From NCBI GenBank assembly GCA_022575985.1, contig JAKSXM010000231.1, positions 27,938,501 through 28,002,500 on the forward strand: DNA of 64,000 nucleotides, given 5' to 3'. The translations under genes were made by a program, and so were the position numbers. A model generated the notes under the pieces. It ran no database searches. It worked only from the letters and a program-made list of their open reading frames with translations, and was not told the origin of the DNA. This document shows positions 55,084-64,000 of the stretch, piece after piece; positions within the stretch are counted from its first letter, which is position 1, and each line of letters starts with the position of its first letter. Origin of the DNA: Anagrus nilaparvatae. Its lineage: Eukaryota; Arthropoda; Insecta; Hymenoptera; Mymaridae.

Positions 55084-55739
55084 AAATTTTCAAAAAAAAA
55101 CAGAATAAATAAATAAAAACACAAATTACAATACCTATTAAGTAGTCTAAATAAATAAAAAAAAAATAGAAAATATTTTTAATTGCCTAAGAGAAAGAAA
55201 AAAAAAAGAACCGATGGTGTAAGAAATATAGTAATATTTGCAATAACTAACTGTGCAAAAAAAAAATTCTAACTGTCAATAATTTTAACGCCCATACAAA
55301 AATTTATATTATTTCAATAGTACAGTATACTTTAAATTATTACATAAAATAAATTAATATTATATTTTATTTTAAGTAAAATTTTAGTTTTTTTTTTTTA
55401 AATTAATTTATTGCACGTAATAAATTCAAAAATAATTTATATAAAGTACTTTATTGTAGAAAAAAATATTAATTTTAAGACCCTAATGACTAATCGTGCG
55501 AAACTTGTATATAATAATATGTGCATACAATAAACAAATGTACTCATTGTTAAATCACGCAAATACAATGTAATTATATAAGATTTTTTTCAATTGACAA
55601 AATAGAACATAAAAGTTTAAAAATTAACATTAAAAATCCTTTAGGTATTAAAAATAAATAATTTATTTATAATAAATAAATAAACAATATAAAAGTGAAG
55701 ACTTATTATATATATAAATATAATATGTAGTCATAACTG
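55084..55739. other. AT-rich upstream sequence, nothing recognised
   Basis: Low-complexity DNA with A runs. Confidence 0.55.
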
Positions 55740-55830
55740 TCGTTTTTTGCAACCTAGTTCGCACGTCCTTGACATACTTACCTATAGAGACGAGTGGGGG
55801 ATCCGTATAATAGTCAGACGATGTAACGTA
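55740..55830 (-). promoter_or_regulatory. GC-richer island with strong minus-strand splice donor
   Basis: On the minus strand CGTCTCTATAG|GTAAGTATG (exon end at 55782) is an almost ideal 5' splice site right after GGATCCCCCACTCGTC. It could be the end of a noncoding first exon of ftz-f1, 29 kb upstream of the start codon, or of another minus-strand transcript. No protein frame supports it. Confidence 0.3.
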
Positions 55831-58800
55831 TAAAAAAAGTAAGAGTGTGTATGAAATATTGTAAATATTACTAATTTTATAAGAGGGATGAACCAGATTG
55901 TTAATAACAAATTGTTTTTTTTTTTTTAATTTTTAGGTTATACACGTGGAACTTTTTTTTTCATTCTTATGCATGTGGAAGGACTTGAAAATAATTATTT
56001 GAAGAATTAGATAGTCCTTCGGTGTGTTTAGATAAGATGATATTTATTAGACGTTTTTAATTATATTATTATTATATTATATATATAGTCATTTAATATT
56101 TTATGAGTTTTAATGCTGGTTTTTTTATATGCGGGGTATTTTGGAGTAAAATGATTTTTGGGTAAATTAAAAATTTTTTTGGTATGATATTGTACAAAAT
56201 TTAAAAAAAATTTGATTCAGTAGCTTGGTTCAATGGAAGCTTGTTATAAAACAAAAAGTTTTTTCATTTAAAATAAAAATATTTTTGATATAAAACATCT
56301 GAATCATTAAAATTGTAAAATAAAATCAAAAGGTTTATTGAATTTTGAAATTTTTATATGTTATTTATCTTAAAATCAAGACCGTTTAGGAGAAAATTTC
56401 AGCAATGATAAACCAAAAAGCTTTTGGTTATTTTGTCTTAGTTTCAAAGATTTAAAAAATTGATAAAAGTCGAAAAGTGTAAAATTTAAAATTCAACCTT
56501 AAAGCTCTTCGTAATTATGAGGTCCATCAATTACCTTGCTACTTTATTTCATGAAAAAATTTTAAAACTAAGAATTTACAGACGAGTCCATTAAGTATTC
56601 ATTAAAAAAGCTAAAAATCTTCAATTTTTAAAAAAGCACGTTTTTTCCCTTACGAAAAAGAAGTTAGGGTAACAGTTCCAAAAATGGTCCCTTTTGTAGT
56701 ACTACCGACTTGCTATTTATTTTAAAAACAGAAAACTTATCCCTTCTTAAATTTTTTCTTTATGCCTGTTAATTAAAAATTAAAAAAACGTGATTTTTTT
56801 GTCTGTCTTAAAATCCTTAAGTATAACCTCTACTCCTTTTTTTTTAATTAAGTACCTCATTAAACAAATAACATTACGTAATACCTATTTTTCTTAAAAA
56901 ATAAAGCTTTCTTTAAAAAAACAATGACAAAATTTACACGATAAGAAGTAAAAAAAAATTGTGTTATTTAAAAAAAAAAAAGTATAATCATCCTGCAAAT
57001 TAAAATGAAAATTACGTAATATGCACCTAATAATTATAGCAAATAATATTTATATAAAACTTTCTAAAATTACATACGTGATGATACTTATCCCATTTCA
57101 CTTTTTTATCTCGTTACACATAATTACTCATTTAGGTCAAATTATTTTCTTCTTGCGATATTACATTATTGTTTTTTTTATTATTTATTTATTAATTAAA
57201 TTTATTTAAAGAAAAAAATTTTTTTTCATTTAATTAAACATTTCATATATAGAATTGTATAAAATGACATAATTTAAATAAATTCTTTAAATTCCTATTC
57301 ATTTATTAATTTCACATAAACATGTATGAGTCTTTTTTGCATAATGAAATAATAAATAAATAAAAAAGGTTTGTTAATATATTTTATTTTAATTATTTAA
57401 AGAATGCATTTAATTTAATTATTTTGAATCCTTAGAAATTTTAGTTTTTAAATGCTCTATTGTTTTGTTTACTTTTTTGTAAAATTACGTAATTTTTTTT
57501 CTTTTTAATAAATAAATTTTATATATAGGGTTCGAAAATTATTTTAATTATTTCAAATACACGTGCGACAATAAAATTAGTAACGAAAAGTCATTAGTTT
57601 TTTTAAATCTTGATCGTGTGAATATTTTTTTGAATTTCGACAGGCACTACTCGGTTAGGTTACGATTTTTAAAATTACAAGAAATTTATTTGAATTTTCT
57701 TAAAATTTCAAGCAGTTTCAAGCAATTTTCTTGAATTTGAAGCTGAATCATAAATTTGCTTAAAATTGACAATTTTTAGAGTTCTATTGGTTATTTACTT
57801 TGGTCAAATACGTAAAAACTATTTTTTAATTCAAAAGATTATTTTGCTCCAGGGTACCAAAAAAACTCAAAAATTAATACTACATTGATTTCAAAATTTC
57901 TTTTCTAAAAAGTCGTTATTCAAAAATAACATAAAAGACTAATAAATTCCCATAATTATAAAACTATAGTAATAAAACAAAGCAAATATCAATAAAAAAA
58001 ATGTCTCTTTTTTATAGATAGAAAGTTTCATTTATTGTTCAATCGATATGTTCACAGCTTTCTAAATCATGTGTAATAATCGGTTATATGACTTTTTTTC
58101 AATTTTAAAATTAAAAAAAAAAAAAATTTTTAACAGTGTAAATTAAAACGTGAAATATGTCTTTTTGTTTGGAAATTAAAATTAGACATAAATATTTAGG
58201 TATAACAGTAAATAATGTAAAAAATATTAAGGTAATTAGACTGTTGAAAATTTTTCTAAATTTTGTTACTCATAAAAAAAAAATCGTTAATACTAATCTT
58301 CTAACAATAATAGTACCTAGAAAAACTTGATGTTTTGTTTAATTAGAAAAACGCGTGCCGATATCACAACAGGGGTTGTGAAAGTTGAAAAAAAATTTTG
58401 TATAAATTATTATCTAGTAAAAAGACAATAAATTAAAATAAATTGTAAATATTACATAACAAGTATTATAAATGTAGTTGTACCACCCATTGACTTATTT
58501 TAATAATAATTAAAAAGATTTAATATTTCTATTAATAGTTTTATGCGACACGTGAGCCTTTTAAAGACCCTTTTTACATAAATCTTTTATTATTAAATAT
58601 TTTTATAATTTTTAGTTACAATATTTACTGTTTTATGAATTATTTTATGCAAAATCTTTATTGAGAAAGTTATTTTTCTTGAATATGCAAAGTAAACAAG
58701 TTTTTGATTATTTTGTATTATGTTGCAGAGGGGCAAGAAGGGTTCACTATATTTAGAAGACTAGGACCTAGAATCACCATTTTTCATTTTTAAATATTGA

Positions 58801-59192
58801 AATTTTAGGTTATTATCAAAATAACGCTGCAATTAACGAATCATGGAGCTTCAGGCTTCGTGGAAAAAAACTTCCTCAATTGATTTCAATTTTCTTGTGT
58901 AAAAATTATTATTAAGCCCTGAAGACTACAATTTTTTATTATTAATTCTTTCATTTCAAGAAATAGTCAATAATACAAATTCCAATTTTTGGCCAAAAAT
59001 TGTTCATTAAGATTAAGAAATTTAATTTGAGCTTCAATTTTTTAAAACTATAGAAGGGCCAAAAATGAGTATATGGTTTATTGATCATCACAGTGTAAAA
59101 ATTAATAATAAAATATAACGTTAAATTTTTTTTTGGACTACTCAAAAAAATATTTGTTTTTGAAATAACTAATTTTAAATAACTAAATAAAT
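55831..59192. other. AT-rich upstream sequence, nothing recognised
   Basis: Low-complexity DNA. A few TTTCAAGCA-type repeats lie near 57710; no gene or clear element. Confidence 0.55.
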
Positions 59193-59533
59193 AATTTCTA
59201 GATCTTTGGCCAAGGATCCATTGTACCAACGGAAAACCTTTTGGTTTCAGAAAGAAAGTCAAGAGGAAAGAAAGAAAGAGGGTGAAAAATAAAGTGAAAA
59301 ATTTGGCCTGGTTTCGTTTTTGTCACCTGGGTGACCCAACTTTGGAGGAGGCTGTACTTCCCTTGCCCCTTGAGACAATGGGTCATAGGCTAAACTTTGG
59401 GTACATTATAAAAAGGTTTATTGAAGAAAGCGTAAAAGTTTAGTCTGGTCTCAAAAGAGTTTCCAGATGCCTTTCCCAAACCAGCAGGTATTTCCGTTGG
59501 TACAATGGATACATGGCCAAAGATCTAGAAATT
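59193..59533. mobile_element. 341-bp MITE with 40-bp inverted ends
   Basis: Ends AATTTCTAGATCTTTGGCCA and GGATCCATTGTACCAACGGA are mirrored by TCCGTTGGTACAATGGATAC and GGCCAAAGATCTAGAAATT. The GC-richer interior (CACCTGGGTGACCCAACTTT) has no conserved frame; the two minus-strand frames over it are chance. Confidence 0.7.
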
Positions 59534-61024
59534 CGTTATCTCGGTAGCTAATAGTGCATTTTAGGCCGCGTCCGGGTGGTTTCCTAAAAAAATTTAATTT
59601 TATTATTTATCTAAAAAATTTTTTTGGGTGCATAAATAATTATTTCCAAGCATTCAAATAAAAAAATTCATTTAAGTTTATAGCAAACAAAATTTTATCC
59701 AAAATAAATTATACAATTTAAAAAGGTATAATAAAAAAAGTAATTTAAAAAAAAACAATTTGTATTTATTCTTAAATATCATTTTACCAAAAAAAAATTT
59801 CATTTTATCATTTTTTGAATCAATTATTTACACTACAATATGTTTAAATAAATACACCTGCAAAAATACTTAAAACAAAAAACAGAGAATAAATGAGCAA
59901 TTCTTATACAACAAATGTGTAAATAATTATGTATTTTAAAGTATGCTTAAAAAAAAAAAAATTCCCCCATAAGATGTACGTAATTTTTTATGTAAGAGAA
60001 CATTTATCGTCACCTTCAATATATTTCGCAATGTCGACATTTAAAATTGTGTAATACAAATATAATTTAAAAAAAAAGCCTTGTTTTCTTTTCCATCGAC
60101 ATTGAAAAGAAAGTACGGCATAAATTGTTCAATTATACGTTAGACGATAAATATATAATATTTTTCGCTATTATTATTAGAAAGTCTTTTATAATAACGA
60201 ATACTATAAAATACAATGAACTCTTTCATCTTGATTTTTCATACATAATATTTTTGAATGAATAGTTTTTTATTAGCTTTTACTTTTATTTTTGCAAATA
60301 CTTAGAACTTTCTTTCTAACTATATGACGCATACTAATTGATTACGTATTTATTATTTAATATAAGAAAATGTTACACTGGAAAAAAATTTGCGTGTCTC
60401 GATTCTTTAGATTGGGGCTTCTTGGGCCTGAAAAATATCTCTATAACTTGGTTTACTAATTTAATAATTTTCGGCTCGGTTTGTGGGATTTAAGTTTTTT
60501 TTGCAAGTATCTTTTGAATTCCCATTGTAATTTTTACGAAACTAACAATAAGTAGCCATTTTAGGTAAAAACAATTTTCAAATTTCTGCAAAAATTATAA
60601 TTTTTTACTAAAATAGGGATTATTGGGTATTTTTAAGCTAAATCTAAACCCAATGTTAGGATCTTCAAATCGGCTCCAAAGTATTTTTTCCCAAAAGAAC
60701 TATTAGAAATAATCCTCTTTGTAATTTTTTAGCTAGGTTTAATTTTTGACTTTTGGTAGCCATTTTTGATTTGAGGAAAAAGTAGTTTGAAAAGTAGTTT
60801 TGAAGATATTAGGTTCAGTACAATTAGTTAAAAAATGGCCAAATACTGGGAGAGTCATAATATCTTGTAAACAAAGCAAAATAACGAAAAATTTTTTTTA
60901 TATAAGTCGTTAGATTTGGAGGGGGCCACCTTATGGGGGGGAGAACATTTAATTTGGGAATTATGGCCACATTGGGCACAGCAGACACCAACTTGGGAAT
61001 TTTAAATAGAAAGTATACTTTTTT
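59534..61024. other. AT-rich upstream sequence, nothing recognised
   Basis: A short G-run patch near 60920 (GAGGGGGCCACCTTATGGGG). No gene. Confidence 0.5.
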
Positions 61025-61615
61025 AATTCATAATCAGATTCTGCTGCAAATTTTAGATCCAGATACGAATCTGTCTTAAAAAAAAACCCCAAATACATGG
61101 AACATGTTTACTTCCAGCTGAGGACTAGGTATAATACAAGTGTTACTCAACATTAAAATACAATTTTCTAATTTTATAATTTGTAATTATCACCTTTATT
61201 AAATATTCTAAGCAAAAACTATTCTGATTCCCTAAACTCGTACTATTCTAGGCCTCTAAAACAAAATTATTCCAAGTCCATAATCCTGTATTATTCTAAG
61301 TCTCTAAGTCCAGATTTTTCAAAGTCCCTAAATTGAAATTATTCTAAGTCTCATTTACCCCCCCCCCCTAAATCGGACAAATTTGACCCCCCCTTATTTT
61401 TCAAGTTTAGAAGTACCCCCTCCCTATAAACATGTCCCATGTTAATATAAGGCCCATTTTTATGACCCAAAAAACCTTTTATACTGCTCCAAATGAAAAG
61501 AAAAGATTTTTTTGGTAGTTACTATCATTTTTATTGTATGTTTGTTGACAGGGAAGACTTTTGGTGATTATTTGAAATTTTGGATTCTACAGACCTTAAT
61601 GGGCCCAATTGGACT
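61025..61615. repeat. Dispersed repeat, copy 2, interrupted
   Basis: CTGCTGCAAATTTTAGATCC (61037) and, after an interruption, GGTAGTTACTATCATTTTTA through CTACAGACCTTAATGGGCCC (61517-61610) match 8931-9115 in the same order. The gap (about 61090-61490) is filled by a 24-mer family element. Confidence 0.6.
61096..61452. mobile_element. 24-mer family element with ATGGAACATGTT ends
   Basis: Left end ACATGGAACATGTTTAC, right end AAACATGTCCCATGTTAAT. Inside are five or six diverged 24-bp units and C-run modules (CCCCCCCCCTAAATCGGAC). Because it splits another repeat, it shows the family is mobile and not just a satellite. Confidence 0.55.
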
Positions 61616-62455
61616 TCTTTTAAAGCTGAATAGTATGTCTCAATTAACATAGTTTATCCTAAAATTTCGAAGCAAATGAGTTTTCTGAAAATTGATTGGT
61701 ACTTCCATTGCATTGTTACTACTCTGATATTGTAAAAGGAATGTAACCTAATTAAAATTTATTTCCTTTGAGATTACAGATTACTAATATGTAAAAAGTT
61801 AAGTGACTGTGTATGTATATGTTATTATTCTAAATCTTAAAATTTAAATAATTAGATGCACATAAATTTTTAAATTCTATCTAACTATTATTATTATGAA
61901 AACTAATGAGTTGAAAAAATATAATTTAAATTTTTAAAAAATTTTAATTATTTCTTTCTTATTAATTTTTAAGAAAAAAAAATTAGGTTATGTATGTCGT
62001 GTCATTTAATTTTAATTATATGCATGCATTATACAAATTATAAAATTTATTTTTTTTAATTAATCAAAAATATTTAAATACTTAAATTAATTAATTTAAA
62101 TCTATTAAATAATTCAATTTTTTTATTTTGAAATAAAAATTATAATTAATTTGCAAATTTTTAATAGTTAATTTTTCGTAATAATTTATGCTTATTTTTA
62201 AGAAATATATATGTTTTATTAATTTTTAATTAAAATTTTAATAAACTAATAGTAAAAATAATTAATAATTAAACTGTTGAATATTTTTTCATAAATATAT
62301 ATGTTTTGCAAGATAATTTTGTAAAAGAAATTTTGTATTTTTTAAAATATTTTTATTTACATAATTCAGTTCGTTTGATTTAGGTCTAACTAAACTAAAA
62401 AAAAATCTATTTGAGGTCATCAAAATTTGGCTTGAGGCGAAAAAAATTCATTTTT
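61616..62455. other. AT-rich upstream sequence, nothing recognised
   Basis: Very low complexity, no feature. Confidence 0.55.
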
Positions 62456-62765
62456 GTATTTTGAACAGTTTGGGTTTGGAGACTTAAAATAATGCAGCTG
62501 TATGAACTTAAAATAATTTGGGATATTGGCTAATACTATTTTAGGTCATCATATTCCATGCCCGTTGGTTTGATGCACTCAATAAATTTTCAACCAAAAT
62601 AGTTTTTAAAACTAAAAAATTTACTGATTTCGATAACTTTTAATAAGTTTTTTTTTTGTTTTAATTAGGGGTGGCGGGTACCTATATGTCGCCTTTTTTG
62701 TCAGGTCAGATTTCATGTAAAGCTCGAAATTTCCCAATAACTTTTTTCAAAGCCAATACTTAAAT
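62456..62765. repeat. Fragments of 24-mer and hAT-like families
   Basis: GGAGACTTAAAATAATGCAG and GAACTTAAAATAATTTGGG resemble 24-mer units. AATTAGGGGTGGCGGGTACC at 62665 resembles the hAT-like end. Confidence 0.4.
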
Positions 62766-62769
62766 AGTA

Positions 62770-62990
62770 TATTAGGACCCATGGCCAGAAAAATAAAGAA
62801 TGGCCCAAATCGCACGTAAAACTGCGATTTGGGGCATTCTTTTTTTATGGCCCAGGGTCGTATACGATTTTTCTGCATCAATGGCGAGAAAACACGTCTT
62901 TGCCGGACGTGCAGCAGCCGGGAAATACGTAATTTCTGGCCGCTGACCAGAAAAATGAATCTTCTAGCAATTCTTCTAGCCTGACAGTGT
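62770..62990. repeat. GC-richer dispersed repeat with internal hairpin
   Basis: GAATGGCCCAAATCGCACGT pairs with TGCGATTTGGGGCATTC a few bases on. The block recurs at 35459 and, inverted, at 6755. The 84-codon minus-strand frame over it shows no recognisable domain. Confidence 0.5.
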
Positions 62991-63112
62991 GGTGTAAACA
63001 AGGCCTTTTGTATAATTTAATTTAAGATTTAATATTTTTTAACTTGGATAGTTTTTTTGATCTATTCTAATCGCAAATTCATAAACGTGATTCTTAGACA
63101 CCATAAAACTTT

Positions 63113-63225
63113 TTAACATGGAACATGTTCATTGGATGGGGTATTTGAAAAAGTCTGACTCGCTAGGAGGGGGGGGGGTAAATATTGATGTTTTTAGGGG
63201 GGGGGGGGTGATATGGACTTTTAAT
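63113..63225. repeat. End motif and G-run module of the 24-mer family
   Basis: AACATGGAACATGTTCATTGG is followed by two long G runs. The same pairing of end motif and G/C run occurs at 29040-29230 and 61096-61450. Confidence 0.55.
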
Positions 63226-63244
63226 TTTAATTACTTAAATACTA

Positions 63245-63651
63245 CACTGTAAAAAGTAACTTCCTTATATTAACAAAAAAATTAGAACATATTCGAAAAA
63301 TTAGTAAATTTTCGAAAAAATTTGTAAATATTCGAAAAAAATCGTAAATTTACTAAAAGTATATTATCGAAAAATTCGAGTATTCTCGATTTTTTATGTG
63401 GATTTGCAAGAAAATTTGATAATTTACAACTTTTTTCGAAAATTTGCAAAAAATAGTTGTCAATTTATGAAAAATAGTTGTGATTTACAATTCAAAAAAA
63501 AAATCCAAAATTTTCGAATTTTTCAAAAATATACTAAATTTAGAAAATTTGCGATTTTTATCGAACATTTACAAATTTTTTTGAAAATTTACCAATTTTT
63601 CGAAAACATTCTATTTATCGTGTTAATCTAAGAAAATTACTTTTTACAGTG
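63245..63651. mobile_element. CACTG-ended palindromic MITE, copy 4
   Basis: Starts CACTGTAAAAAGTAACTTCC and ends AAATTACTTTTTACAGTG, flanked by TA on both sides. The interior is the shared palindrome. The 77-codon frame through it is not a gene. Confidence 0.75.
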
Positions 63652-64000
63652 TAAATAAAATTCATTTTTAATAGTTGGGAGTGTGAAAACCAAAGCACTT
63701 AGCGGAAAAAAATTGAAACAAGGTACCTCGCTAAATTCAAATTCAACATGGTTTAAAAAAAGTAAATACCTTAAGTCCTATCTAGACCCAATTATTTTTT
63801 TTTAATTCCACGTGCTTTTACTGACACAAAAGATTTAAAAAAATTTATTAGGTTTAGAAATGGCTTTAAACTTCAGAACCAAACTTTAAAAAAATTCAAA
63901 ATTTTGGATAGGACTTAAGAAATGAGCTAAGCAAAATCTTAAAAATGAAGAATATAAATCCATATAATATGGCAATATTAAATTAAGGCATATAAATTAA
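63652..64000. other. AT-rich end of window, nothing recognised
   Basis: No feature seen. Confidence 0.55.

Noticed and set aside
62747..63001. 84-codon minus-strand frame
   Set aside because: It covers the dispersed repeat at 62770-62990, whose other copies do not keep the frame.

Overview
This is a strongly AT-rich stretch of an insect nuclear genome, full of homopolymer runs and short inverted repeats. It carries one recognisable gene: the NR5A-type orphan nuclear receptor FTZ-F1 on the minus strand. The protein matches insect FTZ-F1 through its DNA-binding domain, FTZ-F1 box, ligand-binding domain and AF-2 helix. Large introns, canonical GT-AG splice sites and insect-type transposon remnants support an arthropod source. 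A parasitoid wasp or another AT-rich insect is plausible, but the sequence does not settle the order.

Layout. ftz-f1 runs right to left. Coding exon 1 (26516-25559) holds an alpha-type N terminus and the DNA-binding domain. Intron 1 is 22.4 kb. Exons 2 to 5 (3163-2382, 2168-1910, 1833-1733, 618-472) encode the FTZ-F1 box, hinge and ligand-binding domain. Joined, they give an uninterrupted 748-residue protein. Positions 1-471 are 3' UTR and downstream sequence. Intron 1 holds several small terminal-inverted-repeat elements and two foldback elements. Everything right of 26.5 kb lies upstream of the gene. It mixes probable regulatory islands (about 27.4, 28.2, 36.6, 47.1 and 55.8 kb) with mobile and repetitive DNA: a 24-bp minisatellite at 31.7-32.9 kb with dispersed relatives, a 3-kb hAT-like foldback element with an 8-bp target duplication, a TTAA-flanked element, several CACTG-ended palindromic elements, and a decayed reverse-transcriptase fragment.

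Most notable. (1) The FTZ-F1 protein carries a second, partial copy of zinc finger I upstream of the real DNA-binding domain. The two copies differ at many synonymous sites while the protein is almost unchanged, which suggests selection. Just after the extra finger is a 57-bp in-frame segment with good splice-site consensus that could be an optional micro-intron. (2) Four perfect HR3/ROR-type sites in and upstream of the gene share the minus orientation; one weaker site lies on the plus strand. Two of the minus sites lie in GC-richer islands. This fits the known HR3 control of ftz-f1, but the number is only modestly above chance. (3) The TTAA element is inserted into a minisatellite array, and removing it with one TTAA restores the exact 24-bp register.

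No tRNA, rRNA or CRISPR array was seen, and no second confidently identifiable protein gene.
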